The translations under genes were made by a program, and so were the position numbers. A stretch of DNA of 64,000 nucleotides from Levilactobacillus humaensis (lineage in GTDB: Bacteria > Bacillota > Bacilli > Lactobacillales > Lactobacillaceae): the NCBI RefSeq assembly GCF_024345185.1, contig NZ_BROB01000001.1:1-64000 (forward strand), written 5' to 3'. The stretch's first letter is position 1; the number at the start of each line of letters is the position of its first letter. This document shows positions 27,387-37,179 of the stretch, piece after piece. The notes under the pieces were generated by a model. The model did no database searches, was not told the origin of the DNA, and worked only from the letters and a program-made list of their open reading frames with translations.

Positions 27387-29987
27387 TTACTGTTCTAACG
27401 GTGCATGTGTAAACGTTAATTGATCGTCTTGAACGGCGATGGTAATCAGGCTCTTGGCTGGAATCTCGCCACCAATAAGGGCCTTGGCCAACGGCGTTTC
27501 CACGTGCGTGGTGATAAACCGTTGGAGTGGCCGGGCCCCGTATGCCGGCAGGTAACCCTTCTCGGCAATCCAAGCCTGAGCCGCCGGCGTAATGGTCAGA
27601 TCCAACTGCTGTTCGTGTAGCCGCGTTGCCAGGTGACCAATCAACTTGACCACAATCTGCTGCACGTCCGCTAAGGTCAGTGGCGTAAACATGATCGTCT
27701 CGTCAATTCGATTCAGGAACTCTGGCCGGAAGTGAGTCTGTAAGAGTTGGGCAACTTGCTTTTGGGCCTCAGGCTTCAATTGTCCCTGATCGTCTGTGCC
27801 TTGCAGCAAAATGTCTGAGCCCAGGTTAGACGTCATAATGAGAATCGTGTTCTTAAAGTCCACGGTCCGTCCCTGACTATCCGTCAGGCGGCCATCGTCT
27901 AAGACCTGTAGCAACAGGTTAAAGACATCCGGATGGGCCTTCTCGACTTCGTCAAATAAAACAATGGTGTACGGATTACGCCGGACAGCCTCGGTTAATT
28001 GACCGCCTTGTTCGTAACCCACGTAGCCGGGAGCGGCCCCCACTAACCGGGAGACCGATTCCTTTTCCATATATTCACTCATATCAATCCGAACCATGTG
28101 ATCTTCACTGTCGAAGAGGTTTTCGGCCAAGGCCTTGGCTAATTCCGTCTTTCCGACCCCAGTTGGGCCTAAGAAGAGGAATGATCCTAAGGGCTTCGTT
28201 GGGTCCTGTAGACCGGCCCGTGACCGCAAGACGGCATCGGCCACCGCCGTCACCGCCTGATCCTGCCCGACAACGCGATCGTGTAGCCGGTCGGCTAACT
28301 TCAACAGTTTTTCCCGTTCACCTTGAACCAACTTAGTGACTGGAATCCCCGTCATCCGGCTAACCACGGCCGCAATTTCATTTTCGGTAACTGATTCGGA
28401 TACCAACCAATCCTGCTGCTGGTCGGCCTGTTCCAGATCCGCCAGTTCTTTTTGTAAACGCGGAATAGTCCCGTGTTGGAGTTCGGCGGCCTTGTTCAGG
28501 TCATAGGCAGACTCGGCATTAGCCAAATCACGTTTGGCGCGATCCAGCTCCTGCTTCTTATCTCCCAGACCCTTAATGGCTGTCTTTTCTTGCGTCCAAC
28601 GAGCACCCAGGCGATCCACCTTTTCCTTGGTATCGGCCAGTTCCTTTTGGAGTTCCGCCAAGCGCTTCTTGGAAGCGTCGTCGGTCTCCTGCTTCAACGC
28701 TGTCTGTTCAACTTGCATCCGCATCAGTGAACGCCGCGCCTGGTCCAGTTCCGTTGGTGCCGAGTTCATCTCTACTCGGATCGACGCCGACGCCTCGTCG
28801 ACCAGGTCAATCGCCTTGTCTGGCAGGAAACGGTCAGTCAGGTAGCGATCGGATAACTTAGCCGCCGCAATCAGAGCATTGTCGTGAATCCGAACACCAT
28901 GGTGGATTTCAAACCGTTCACGTAATCCCCGTAAGATGGTAATGGTATCCTCCAGACTCGGTTCGGCCACAACTACCCGTTGGAACCGCCGAGCCAAGGC
29001 CTTGTCCTTTTCCATATACTGACGATACTCATCCAGCGTGGTGGCCCCAATCAGGTGAAGCTCACCTCGCGCCAACATTGGCTTCAAAATGTTGCCGGCA
29101 TCCATACTGCCTTCGGCCTTCCCGGCCCCGACAATGTTATGAATTTCATCGATAAACATGATGATCTGGCCGTCACTTTTGGTGACTTCCTTCAAGACGG
29201 CCTTCAAGCGTTCCTCAAATTCACCCCGGTATTTAGCCCCGGCAATCAGGGAACCCATATCCAGGGAGAAGATGGTCTTGTCCTTTAAATTATCGGGGAC
29301 ATCCCCGCGAACGATGCGTTGGGCCAAGCCCTCGACGATCGCGGTCTTCCCCACCCCAGGTTCCCCGATCAGAACGGGGTTGTTCTTGGTCTTTCGCGAC
29401 AGAATCCGAATGACCGAAAGAATTTCGTCATCCCGGCCAATGATCGGATCAATCTTGCCACTACGCATGGCCTTCACGAGGTCGATCCCATATTTCTCGA
29501 GGGCCTTGTATTGGTCCTCCTGATTCTTCGATGTGACACGCTCGCCGTTACGGAGCTTGTCCACGGCTTGACGCATCTTCTTTTCGGTAATCCCGACTTG
29601 CTTCAGATAGTCTGTCAGGCTCTCGCCACGCAACTGGGTAACCGCGATCAGCACCGTGTCCACCGCCATAAAGTCATCGTGGTAGGCCTCCCGAATGCTG
29701 TCGGCTTTCTGTAAAAGATCGGTTAAATTCCGTGAGAATTCCTGGCCGTACTGCACGCCACTCCCACTAACGGTACTGATACTATCGAGCTCCCGATCCA
29801 ATTCACCATCCAGGGCCGTCACATCAGCTCCGGCATCCTCGAAGAGCTGCCGACCGAGTTCCCCCGGTTGGACTAAAAATTTAAACAAGTGGGCAACCGT
29901 GACCGCCTGGTGCTTACGGGTCATCGCAATTCGTTGAGCCTCCGCCAAAGCATCGGTCAGGGCCTGCGTCATTTTTTCTGGGTTCAT
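27387..29987 (-). CDS. clpB: ATP-dependent disaggregase ClpB
   Basis: Hexameric AAA+ chaperone that pulls proteins out of aggregates with DnaK. In order: Clp-N domain (about 1-145), AAA1 with [13 protein letters not shown] (near 207), a long coiled-coil middle domain rich in Lys/Glu (about 405-520), AAA2 with [16 protein letters not shown] (near 605) and the C-terminal ClpB_D2-small domain. Length 866 is typical. Start ATG 29987 follows GAGGAGG. A CtsR-type operator lies at its promoter, so heat-shock control by CtsR is expected. Confidence 0.97.
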   Translation of the reverse strand: MNPEKMTQALTDALAEAQRIAMTRKHQAVTVAHLFKFLVQPGELGRQLFEDAGADVTALDGELDRELDSISTVSGSGVQYGQEFSRNLTDLLQKADSIREAYHDDFMAVDTVLIAVTQLRGESLTDYLKQVGITEKKMRQAVDKLRNGERVTSKNQEDQYKALEKYGIDLVKAMRSGKIDPIIGRDDEILSVIRILSRKTKNNPVLIGEPGVGKTAIVEGLAQRIVRGDVPDNLKDKTIFSLDMGSLIAGAKYRGEFEERLKAVLKEVTKSDGQIIMFIDEIHNIVGAGKAEGSMDAGNILKPMLARGELHLIGATTLDEYRQYMEKDKALARRFQRVVVAEPSLEDTITILRGLRERFEIHHGVRIHDNALIAAAKLSDRYLTDRFLPDKAIDLVDEASASIRVEMNSAPTELDQARRSLMRMQVEQTALKQETDDASKKRLAELQKELADTKEKVDRLGARWTQEKTAIKGLGDKKQELDRAKRDLANAESAYDLNKAAELQHGTIPRLQKELADLEQADQQQDWLVSESVTENEIAAVVSRMTGIPVTKLVQGEREKLLKLADRLHDRVVGQDQAVTAVADAVLRSRAGLQDPTKPLGSFLFLGPTGVGKTELAKALAENLFDSEDHMVRIDMSEYMEKESVSRLVGAAPGYVGYEQGGQLTEAVRRNPYTIVLFDEVEKAHPDVFNLLLQVLDDGRLTDSQGRTVDFKNTILIMTSNLGSDILLQGTDDQGQLKPEAQKQVAQLLQTHFRPEFLNRIDETIMFTPLTLADVQQIVVKLIGHLATRLHEQQLDLTITPAAQAWIAEKGYLPAYGARPLQRFITTHVETPLAKALIGGEIPAKSLITIAVQDDQLTFTHAPLEQ

Positions 29988-30026
29988 CTAAACATCCTCC
30001 TCAAGGTTTCATTTTTTTCAGGGTCT

Positions 30027-30055
30027 AAAAAAGAGGCAACCCTTAGGTCAACCTC
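30027..30055 (-). other. Leader hairpin plus T-run upstream of clpB
   Basis: GAGG and CCTC arms (30052-30055 and 30033-30036) enclose an inner ACC/GGT stem with a small internal loop; on the minus strand six T follow. It lies between the clpB promoter and its ribosome-binding site. It could end pepT transcripts or act as an attenuator of clpB. Confidence 0.5.
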
Positions 30056-30068
30056 CATTTTCACTCAT

Positions 30069-30096
30069 ATTTTAACCGATCTGTCGCCAAATTCAA
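30069..30096 (-). promoter_or_regulatory. Promoter of clpB
   Basis: TTGAAT (30091-30096) and TAAAAT (30069-30074) are 16 bases apart, giving a start about 75 bases upstream of the start codon. The CtsR-type box lies five bases upstream of the -35. Confidence 0.6.
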
Positions 30097-30101
30097 AATA
30101 A

Positions 30102-30118
30102 TTTGACCAATTTTGACT
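30102..30118 (-). promoter_or_regulatory. CtsR heat-shock repressor operator
   Basis: Minus-strand AGTCAAA-ATT-GGTCAAA fits the CtsR direct heptad repeat (RGTCAAA-NAN-RGTCAAA) except for the middle spacer base. It overlaps the promoter region of clpB, a standard CtsR target. Confidence 0.85.
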
Positions 30119-30126
30119 AATTCGAT

Positions 30127-31368
30127 TTAAGCTTTATTTTCAGTCAGTTCAGCGATCTTGATAATCACGTCAGTGGCCTTTTCCATAGTCTGTTCGGAGA
30201 CATACTCGAAGCGCCCGTGCATGTTTTCCCCACCGGCGAAAAGGTTTGGTGTTGGCAAGCCCATGAAGGAAATCTTAGACCCATCGGTCCCCCCACGAAC
30301 AGGGAAGATCAGTGGCTTGATGTCGAGATCTTCTAAGGCTTCCTTAGCCAGGTCAACAACGGTCATATCCTTCTCAATCACTTCACGCATGTTGTAGTAC
30401 TGGTCCTTAACGGTCACTTGAACCCGTTCTGAACCATATTGCTTGTTCAACTGGTCAGCCACGCCTTGGAAGAGCTTCTTACGGTCTTCGAAGACTTGAC
30501 GGTCATGGTCTCTGATGATGTAACTCAGGTGAGCAGAATCCACGGTCCCAGTCATACTGTACAGGTGGAAGAACCCTTCACGACCCTCAGTATTCTCTGG
30601 CCGGTCGTGTTCTGGCAAGGCAGCATGGAAGTCCATCGCCACTTGCGAGGCATTGACCATGACCCCCTTGGCTTCGGCTGGATGCACGTTGGTCCCGGTA
30701 ATTTCTACCTGAGCATCGGCGGCGTTAAAGGTTTCATATTCCAATTGACCCAGTGGCCCACCATCAACGGTGTAGGCAATATCGGCGCCAAAGTCCTTGA
30801 CGTCAAAGTGGTCGGCCCCGGTTCCGATTTCTTCATCGGGTCCCAAGCCAATCTCAATTTCACCATGCTTGATTTCTGGATGAGCCAACAGGTATTCGGC
30901 AGCGGCCATGATTTCGGCAACCCCGGACTTGTCATCGGCCCCTAACAAGGTGCTCCCATCGGTGGTAATCAGGGTGTGCCCTTTGTAATTCTTCAAATTA
31001 GGGAAGACGGCTGGATCCAGGGTGTATTTGCCCGCATCATCCAACTTGATGACCGACTGACCATCATAGTTTTCAACGAACTTGGGCGTAATGTGCTCGC
31101 TGTTAAAGTCCGCCGTGTCAAAGTGGGAAATGAATCCTAACTTCTGAACGGTCTTGTCGGTGTTGGCTGGCAACGTCGCAAAGACGTAGCTCGACTGTGG
31201 ATTAATGTGCACATTCTTCAAGCCAATCGCCTTGAGATCAGCCACTAACCCATTGGCGAATTCAGTCAGACGGGGATCGGAAGGAACCGTCGTCGAATCC
31301 GGATTGGATTGGGTATTAATCTTAACGTACTTCAGAAAGCGGGGAATCAAATTTTCATACTTTGCCAA
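30127..31368 (-). CDS. pepT: Peptidase T (tripeptidase)
   Basis: Zinc-dependent M20 aminotripeptidase that releases the N-terminal residue from tripeptides in the cytosol, part of lactobacillar peptide use. Metal ligands and catalytic residues appear in [11 protein letters not shown] (near 80), [12 protein letters not shown] (near 142) and [11 protein letters not shown] (near 174), with a dimerisation domain in between. The 413-residue length is normal. The start is TTG at 31368, nine bases after GAGGAG; no ATG fits. It lies upstream of clpB but is separated by the clpB promoter. Confidence 0.95.
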   Translation of the reverse strand: MAKYENLIPRFLKYVKINTQSNPDSTTVPSDPRLTEFANGLVADLKAIGLKNVHINPQSSYVFATLPANTDKTVQKLGFISHFDTADFNSEHITPKFVENYDGQSVIKLDDAGKYTLDPAVFPNLKNYKGHTLITTDGSTLLGADDKSGVAEIMAAAEYLLAHPEIKHGEIEIGLGPDEEIGTGADHFDVKDFGADIAYTVDGGPLGQLEYETFNAADAQVEITGTNVHPAEAKGVMVNASQVAMDFHAALPEHDRPENTEGREGFFHLYSMTGTVDSAHLSYIIRDHDRQVFEDRKKLFQGVADQLNKQYGSERVQVTVKDQYYNMREVIEKDMTVVDLAKEALEDLDIKPLIFPVRGGTDGSKISFMGLPTPNLFAGGENMHGRFEYVSEQTMEKATDVIIKIAELTENKA

Positions 31369-31424
31369 AATAAATCACTCCTCAGTTAAGTTAATCAACA
31401 AATTAAGTGTACCTGTTTTTGAAA

Positions 31425-32231
31425 TTAAAGAAAAGTAAAGGGATCGGTATTCAACCCAGAGGCTTCAACCGTAATTGGCCAGTCATTTTCCTGAGCCCAC
31501 TGCTTGAACAGCGTGGTCAATTGGACCTTACAGATGCTCTCAATGTGGTGACCGGGGTCGATCACACTGAGACCGTGTGCCAGCATGTCATGACCGGTAT
31601 GGTAGGAAACATCCCCCGTTACGTACACGTCGGCACCCTGAGCCAAGGCTTCGGGATAGAACTGACTGCCACTGCCACCCAGGACAGCAACGCGCTTCAC
31701 GGGTGCATTAGGGGTCTGGCTAATCAGCCGTAAGCCAGCGATGTTGAAGATCTCCTTGCACCGAAAGGCAAAGTTCAAGACGGTCGTTGGTTCTGGTAAG
31801 TTGCCGATCCGCCCCATCATAATTTCCGGGGTCGCGCCACTGCCATTGCTGGGAATCAAGCCGGTGGTGTCTTCCAGACCCAGTGCTGTAGCCAACCAGT
31901 CATTCATGCCACCGGGCGCGCTGTCCAGATTCGTGTGAGCCCCATACACCGTGATGTGGTGCTGAAGCAGGGTCGCATACATCTGATTTTGTGGGTCGGC
32001 CAAATCAAGATTCTTAGCCGGATGAAACATCATGGGATGGTGAGCAAAGATGAAGTCGGCATTAAAGGAAATCGCCTCGGCCACAATTTCTGGTCGCACA
32101 TCGAGGGTGACTAAAACCTTGTGGACTGGGGCATCTAAGCTTCCCAGCTGTAAGCCAATCGGATCGCCTGGTTCGGCCCAAGTCTGGGGCGCAAATTGTT
32201 CAAATCGTTCAACTAAATCACGCACTAACAC
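31425..32231 (-). CDS. Nif3-like dinuclear metal-centre protein
   Basis: A 268-residue member of the NIF3/DUF34 family, toroid-forming proteins with a bimetal site. Metal-ligand motifs HHPMMFHP (near 65) and GDVSYHTGHDM near 220 are visible, together with AEPGDPIGLQLG at the start. The start is GTG 32231, nine bases after GAGGAGG, lying inside the trmK end so the two overlap; the TTG further upstream is inside the ribosome-binding site itself. The biochemical role of the family is unsettled. Neighbouring trmK-nif3 order is conserved in Firmicutes. Confidence 0.88.
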   Translation of the reverse strand: MLVRDLVERFEQFAPQTWAEPGDPIGLQLGSLDAPVHKVLVTLDVRPEIVAEAISFNADFIFAHHPMMFHPAKNLDLADPQNQMYATLLQHHITVYGAHTNLDSAPGGMNDWLATALGLEDTTGLIPSNGSGATPEIMMGRIGNLPEPTTVLNFAFRCKEIFNIAGLRLISQTPNAPVKRVAVLGGSGSQFYPEALAQGADVYVTGDVSYHTGHDMLAHGLSVIDPGHHIESICKVQLTTLFKQWAQENDWPITVEASGLNTDPFTFL

Positions 32232-32925
32232 GGTGTAAAACCTCCTCAATCTCTTGAATCTCTGCTGTCAGTTGGGCAACCTTGTCCTCCGGAACCACCG
32301 CGGCTTGTTGCACCTGCGTGAGGACTTCTTGCGTCCGTGCCAGTTCACGTTGCCATTTCGCGATGAAAATTGCCGAATGTTCCTGTAATAGGTAGGGCCC
32401 AAAGCGCAATTCCTCATCGTTATAGATCTTGGGCTGATCGGCCAGATCGGCCACTAGGACTTCATAGGTGTGGCCATCTTCGGCCAAAATTTTCTCGGTC
32501 ACCAGTTGGAAACCATGGGTCATCAGGAATCGGCGAACCACCATTTCACCCACGTTGGGTTGGAGGATCAGGCGTTTAACCCCGGCCAAGCGATCGAAGT
32601 CTTGGGTCAGGATCTGGGTAATCAGGGTGCCTCCCATCCCCGCAATCACAACCGTATCAATCTGATCGGCAGGTTCAATGGCCTTTAAGCCATTGGCCAG
32701 GCGGGCTGTCAGTCGGTCGGTTAAGCCCTCACGTTGGATCTCATGAGCGGCATTTTCAAAGGGACCGCGGACGACCTCACCAGCAACACCGCCGGCAATC
32801 AGGCCGCGTTTTAAGAGGTTCACTGGGAGATAGGCATGGTCGGTCCCAATGTCCGCCAATCGGCTCCCCTTTGGCACATAGCTGGCAACGGTCGCCAGTC
32901 GATTTGATAAGTGGTCTGCATCCAT
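32218..32925 (-). CDS. trmK: tRNA (adenine22-N1)-methyltransferase TrmK
   Basis: SAM-dependent methylase of A22 in certain tRNAs. The Rossmann core shows LADIGTDHAYLPVNLLKRG near residues 22-40 and VIAGMGGTLITQIL near 92, both characteristic of TrmK/COG2384, and a helical C-terminal region (about 170-235). Start ATG 32925 after AAAGGAAGC. It overlaps the Nif3-like gene by 14 bases and probably forms a two-gene operon with it. Confidence 0.93.
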   Translation of the reverse strand: MDADHLSNRLATVASYVPKGSRLADIGTDHAYLPVNLLKRGLIAGGVAGEVVRGPFENAAHEIQREGLTDRLTARLANGLKAIEPADQIDTVVIAGMGGTLITQILTQDFDRLAGVKRLILQPNVGEMVVRRFLMTHGFQLVTEKILAEDGHTYEVLVADLADQPKIYNDEELRFGPYLLQEHSAIFIAKWQRELARTQEVLTQVQQAAVVPEDKVAQLTAEIQEIEEVLHRVSA

Positions 32926-33030
32926 TTTCTACGCTTCCTTTCGCATTTAAAATCTCATTACTCCTAGTATAAGCTAGTCACCGGCTCTTGAATACCCCAC
33001 AAATCAAAACATATGTTCGCCTCACAAATA

Positions 33031-33062
33031 AAAAAAGTGCGTGGCCAACGCCACACACTTTT
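33031..33062 (-). terminator. Intrinsic terminator of the MMPL gene
   Basis: On the minus strand AAAGTGTGTGGC and GCCACGCACTTT pair around a 3-base loop and are followed by seven T, about 18 bases past the stop codon. Confidence 0.93.
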
Positions 33063-33079
33063 CTTTGTCATTTTAGAAA

Positions 33080-36000
33080 TTAGTGACCGCTTCTCGTTTG
33101 AGGTTCTGTCGGCTGATCATCAGTCGGCGTTGGCCCCATTTTAGAATACGGATACGGGTACGTAATTTTCATGACGGCTGGCATCACGATTGGTAAGAGG
33201 ATGACCAACAGGATAATCCCGATGATCACGGCTAACGCAATCTGAATCAGTGTCATGACACCGGATGGCATCAAGGCCGCGAAGGTCCCACTTAAGATGA
33301 CCCCGGCAGAGATAACCACCGTTCCAATCACCGTAGCAGCCTGTAACATCTTGTCACTGGTTGCTCCCGGTTCGTGGAGGTATTCACGGTACTTACGCAT
33401 CAGGAAGATCGAGTAATCTACCCCGAGAGAAATCAGCATCACGAACGTAAAGAATGGGGTATTCCACGTCAGCATGTTGGTTCCCAAAACGGGATCGACT
33501 AACCAGTGCACAATGGTTAAGGCACCGGAGTAAGCCACTAACAGGATCCCTTCGATCACGATTGGTTGAACCAGGGAGTGCGTCACAATCATTAAGGCAA
33601 CGAAGATCCCGGCTAACATGATAATAACGGTCCGCGTGAAGTCACTGGAGGCCATATCATTAATATCGTTGGTCTGTGAGGTATTCCCACCAAAGGCCAC
33701 CTTAGCCTTACCCAGGCTGGTCCCCTTCAATGTCCCGTTAACCACCTTTTCCAGCTTAGGCAGCCGGGCCATGGCAGCAGCGGAACTTGGATCATCATCG
33801 AGAACAACCGTCAGCTTCGTCAACTTCTTATTTGGCGAAACGTAAGTGTCCAAGGCTGGCTTAAAGTCACTTCCGTGGAGTTGCTTAGTTGGAATGTAGA
33901 AGGTTTCCGAAGCCGCGGACTTCTGCAAGCCCTTCAGGTAAGAGTTGGCCGTACCAACCCCACCGGAGACCTGCGTCAACCCATCGGTTGCGGAGGTTAA
34001 GCCCTTCCGCAAAGCGGTCAGTTGCTTACTCATAGCGGCTAGCTTTTCCGCCATCGTTTGGTTCCCGGCAGCAACTTGACTCGCCCCGGAGACCAGCGTT
34101 GGCATCTTCCCGTTGATGCTAAACATCGCCCCGGAAAGTTGACCCGTAGCACTCGCCAATTGCGCCGACTGTGAACTAGCGGCACTCAAGGCCGTGGCGG
34201 CTCCCGGTAACGCAACCCCAGACTTCTGAGCCAAAGTGGCCACGGCAGTCTGAAGTTGTCCCGTTGAACTTTGAAGAGCTTCGAGTTGTGAACCGACACT
34301 CTTGGTTGAAGCCCCGATGGCGGTCGCGTCCCCACCAATATTGGTTAAGGCGCTCGTCAATGTTGATTGTAACTTACTCTGAGCGGCACTCTGTTGCTTC
34401 AGCACGCCCGCTAAGACGGCCTGTTGCTTGGCACTCAATGGTGCCCCATTTTGGGTAAATGCCTGAGCTACCGATGCCGCATCGATCTGTGGCATACTCT
34501 TCATTTCGCTCTGAACCGTTCCGATTTGTGTGCCAATATCGTTGGCCTTAGCCCCAATATTGGTCAGTGATGTCTTGATACCACTGGTATCGGTGCCACT
34601 GTTTTGAATCTGAGAATTCAATTCTTGGATTGCCGCATTTAATTGTGGCAAGGCAGCTTCTAGTTGAGCCAATTGGGCCGCCTGCTTGCCGCCAGAAGCG
34701 GAAGAGACTTGGCTGTTCAGCGTATTCACCCCAGTGGAAACTTGGCTGATCGCTGATTGTAATTGACTCGTGCCGTCGCTGACCTGTTGAGCCCCACTAG
34801 CAAGCTTGTTCGCATCGCTAACGGCCCCAGAAACATTTTGGCTACTCAGTTGGCTATTAGCCGACTTAAGGCCCTTATTGACCTTGTTAACCCCTTGTTG
34901 GGCCTGCGCTAAACCAGAGGTGACAGAACTCATTTGGTTTCGCACATAGAGCTTCTTGATGGCCTTCCCACCAGGTTGGGTGACGGAAGCCACGGTCTTG
35001 ACCCCATCGGAAGCTTGGAGTTGCTTCGTCAACCGGTCAATCAATAACAAGGATTTTTCATTATCTAACTTGTGATTACTTTGGATGTAAATGGTCGTTG
35101 GTTCGGCAGTTCCCTTGGAGAAATGCTGCTGAACGATCTTGAACCCTTGCTTGGCGGGAACATTGTCACCAATTTCCACCAAGTTATCGTAGTCCAACGT
35201 CCCGTGAGACGTCAGGGCCAGCGGAACGAAGATTAACCCAGTCACGATTAACGTGAGAATTGGCCGAATCATGGCATGCTTGGCCATCCCATGCCAGAGC
35301 TTGCTATCGCCTTCACCCTGGAACTTCTTAACTGGCCAGAACATCTTTGGCCCACAGATGGCCATAAAGAATGGATTTAACGTCAGGAGAACGGCCAGTA
35401 AGACCACAACCCCAACGGCAATCCCAACGGCTGACTTGTAGAGTGAGAAGTTGGCGAAGCCCAACACACTCATCCCAATCAGGACGGATAGACCAGAATA
35501 CAGAACGGTCCGACCACCAATCTTGATGGCCTCTTTGGTTGCTGTATAGCGGTCTTTCCCATTGGCCAGCCGCTCTCGGAACTCGTTATACAGGAGGATA
35601 TTGTAGTCGGTCCCAATCCCGAAGAGCACGATGACGATAAAGACTTCCGTAAAGTTGGAGAATGGGAAGTTAAACCGATCGACCAGGTTGGCAACGACGG
35701 AAATTGACGTGATGACGGATACCGCCACCGTCAATAAGGAGAAGAGTGGCGTGACGGGTGATCGGAAGACCAACCAGAGCACCAAGAAAATAAAGATGGC
35801 AGCAATGACTTCGGTCTTCTGAACCCCGGCCTGCGTCGCGTCGGAGAAGTCTTGGTTTAAGACATCTGCCCCGGTCACGTAGGTTGTCACCCCGCTCGTC
35901 TTCGCCAACGACGTGATGTCGGAACGAATCTGGGTGACGGAATGACTGTTGGACTTGTGCACGTTCAGTTGGAGTAATTGCGTACTCTTATCCTTAGAAA

Positions 36001-36355
36001 TTAACTGCGAAGCAGCTGTTGAACTGTCACTGGCGGCGGTAATTGACCGGATTTCATACTTGTTCTCATTATTTTTGATCCGGTTAATCGTCTTGTCGAT
36101 CTGGGTATTCTGGGCCGAAGTTAAAGCCGAATTCCCGTTGTTGAAGACCACGACGACCGCTGTGGTTCCCCGTTGTGACCGCCCCCATTGCTTTTGCATG
36201 TTGGTGGCGCGGGTACTTTGGTAGCTACTAGGGACGGTGATTTGCCCCTTATCCGCAACTAATTTACTCATGCTGGGAATCGTCACGACAGCTAGGATAA
36301 CAATCGCTAGCCAGCCAATCACGTTCCAGATGTAATGCTTATTCATCCATCGCAC
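33080..36355 (-). CDS. MMPL/RND-superfamily membrane transporter, 1091 aa
   Basis: Start GTG 36355 (VRWMNKHYIWN, translated with Met) lies nine bases after AGGAGG; the TTG upstream is inside that site. The protein has two MMPL halves, each with a membrane block; the first includes GIGTDYNILLYNEFRERL (near 265) and the second SLGVDYSIFLMRKYREYL (near 965). Between them is a ~460-residue extracytoplasmic region of long Ser/Gln/Ala coiled stretches (about 420-830). Such proteins export lipids or large amphiphiles using the proton gradient. The substrate is unknown. Encoded 36 bases downstream of an Rrf2 regulator. Confidence 0.88.
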   Translation of the reverse strand: MRWMNKHYIWNVIGWLAIVILAVVTIPSMSKLVADKGQITVPSSYQSTRATNMQKQWGRSQRGTTAVVVVFNNGNSALTSAQNTQIDKTINRIKNNENKYEIRSITAASDSSTAASQLISKDKSTQLLQLNVHKSNSHSVTQIRSDITSLAKTSGVTTYVTGADVLNQDFSDATQAGVQKTEVIAAIFIFLVLWLVFRSPVTPLFSLLTVAVSVITSISVVANLVDRFNFPFSNFTEVFIVIVLFGIGTDYNILLYNEFRERLANGKDRYTATKEAIKIGGRTVLYSGLSVLIGMSVLGFANFSLYKSAVGIAVGVVVLLAVLLTLNPFFMAICGPKMFWPVKKFQGEGDSKLWHGMAKHAMIRPILTLIVTGLIFVPLALTSHGTLDYDNLVEIGDNVPAKQGFKIVQQHFSKGTAEPTTIYIQSNHKLDNEKSLLLIDRLTKQLQASDGVKTVASVTQPGGKAIKKLYVRNQMSSVTSGLAQAQQGVNKVNKGLKSANSQLSSQNVSGAVSDANKLASGAQQVSDGTSQLQSAISQVSTGVNTLNSQVSSASGGKQAAQLAQLEAALPQLNAAIQELNSQIQNSGTDTSGIKTSLTNIGAKANDIGTQIGTVQSEMKSMPQIDAASVAQAFTQNGAPLSAKQQAVLAGVLKQQSAAQSKLQSTLTSALTNIGGDATAIGASTKSVGSQLEALQSSTGQLQTAVATLAQKSGVALPGAATALSAASSQSAQLASATGQLSGAMFSINGKMPTLVSGASQVAAGNQTMAEKLAAMSKQLTALRKGLTSATDGLTQVSGGVGTANSYLKGLQKSAASETFYIPTKQLHGSDFKPALDTYVSPNKKLTKLTVVLDDDPSSAAAMARLPKLEKVVNGTLKGTSLGKAKVAFGGNTSQTNDINDMASSDFTRTVIIMLAGIFVALMIVTHSLVQPIVIEGILLVAYSGALTIVHWLVDPVLGTNMLTWNTPFFTFVMLISLGVDYSIFLMRKYREYLHEPGATSDKMLQAATVIGTVVISAGVILSGTFAALMPSGVMTLIQIALAVIIGIILLVILLPIVMPAVMKITYPYPYSKMGPTPTDDQPTEPQTRSGH

Positions 36356-36391
36356 GCTGTGAAACCTCCTAATCAATTTTTGAAAATTTAT

Positions 36392-36910
36392 CTATTCTGC
36401 TGAGTGACGCGTTAACCACTTAGTCCAATCCAGTTGGAGGGGTTGGTTATCCGCCGTGGGCAAGACATCCCCAATCGACAGTTTGGTTAATTGTTCCCGA
36501 TACTGTTGTTCCGCCTCAGCGAAGACAGCCAACAGTGTTGCAACCGGACGCTGATTCTCAAAGTCCTTTAACGCATACGTTTTTGTAAACGTACTCTCTT
36601 TGCCGAAACCAAAGACTTTGGAAACCAGGCCGGTACTCCTGACGAAGGGCGTCTCAGTCTCAATGGCTTCGAAGACATCCAGCAATGTAATCTGCTTGGG
36701 GTCTCGGGCCAAGACGATGCCACCTTCACGACCGGAAACGGTCTTGACGATGCCACCACCCGCTAACTTCTGGACAACCTTCTTCAGATAACTGGTCGAG
36801 ATTCCCAATCTCTCAGCCACTAAATGGCTATGTAGGGGGACTTTTCGGTCCTGAATTCCCAAAATTGCCACGATACAAAAGGCTTGTTCCAAGCTCGGTT
36901 TGCTCTTCAC
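36392..36910 (-). CDS. Rrf2-family transcriptional regulator lacking the cluster cysteines
   Basis: The N-terminal winged helix (about 1-65; HLVAERLGISTSYLKKVVQKL and SGREGGIVLARDP) is typical of Rrf2 proteins. The three cysteines that bind an iron-sulfur cluster in IscR- and NsrR-type members are absent; only Cys12 remains, so it should sense something else. Start GTG 36910 after GGAAGGAGG. The pair with the MMPL gene suggests it controls that transporter. It is 172 residues, a little longer than typical, with an extra C-terminal segment. Confidence 0.85.
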   Translation of the reverse strand: MKSKPSLEQAFCIVAILGIQDRKVPLHSHLVAERLGISTSYLKKVVQKLAGGGIVKTVSGREGGIVLARDPKQITLLDVFEAIETETPFVRSTGLVSKVFGFGKESTFTKTYALKDFENQRPVATLLAVFAEAEQQYREQLTKLSIGDVLPTADNQPLQLDWTKWLTRHSAE

Positions 36911-36955
36911 GACGGCCCTCCTTCCTCATAAAGTCCTACTTTTTAAACAAGATAC

Positions 36956-36983
36956 ATTATATCCCCTTTAAAGATTAATGCAA
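36956..36983 (-). promoter_or_regulatory. Second promoter of the rrf2-mmpL pair
   Basis: TTGCAT (36978-36983) and a consensus TATAAT (36956-36961) are 16 bases apart. Direct repeats CTTTAAA lie nearby and might be bound by the Rrf2 product. Confidence 0.6.
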
Positions 36984-37003
36984 GACTTTTAAAGAATAAA
37001 TTA

Positions 37004-37032
37004 AGTCTACCGGAATTATTTTCCAGTGTAAA
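37004..37032 (-). promoter_or_regulatory. Upstream promoter of the rrf2-mmpL pair
   Basis: TTTACA (37027-37032) and TAGACT (37004-37009) are 17 bases apart. The -35 lies inside a perfect cre site, so CcpA binding should occlude it. Confidence 0.5.
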
Positions 37033-37040
37033 CGGTTTCA
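37027..37040 (-). promoter_or_regulatory. Perfect cre (CcpA) site upstream of rrf2-mmpL
   Basis: Minus-strand TGAAACCGTTTACA matches TGWAANCGNTNWCA at all 14 positions. It overlaps the -35 box of the upstream promoter, so repression by sugar is the simplest reading. Confidence 0.75.
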
Positions 37041-37115
37041 ACTCGGCGATTTAATTCTTTTGCATTTTTGTCGAACTTTTAACGGAATTATCTGTGACCA
37101 GGGTTATCCGAAAAC

Positions 37116-37164
37116 AAAAAAAGCACCCGATACTCACCGCAAAATTGCAGTGAGCACTGGGTGC
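37116..37164 (-). terminator. Intrinsic terminator of rpoD
   Basis: On the minus strand GCACCCAGTGCTCACTGC and GCGGTGAGTATCGGGTGC pair around AATTTT, followed by seven T, about 15 bases beyond the rpoD stop. Confidence 0.93.
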
Positions 37165-37179
37165 CCTTCAAAAGTTAAG

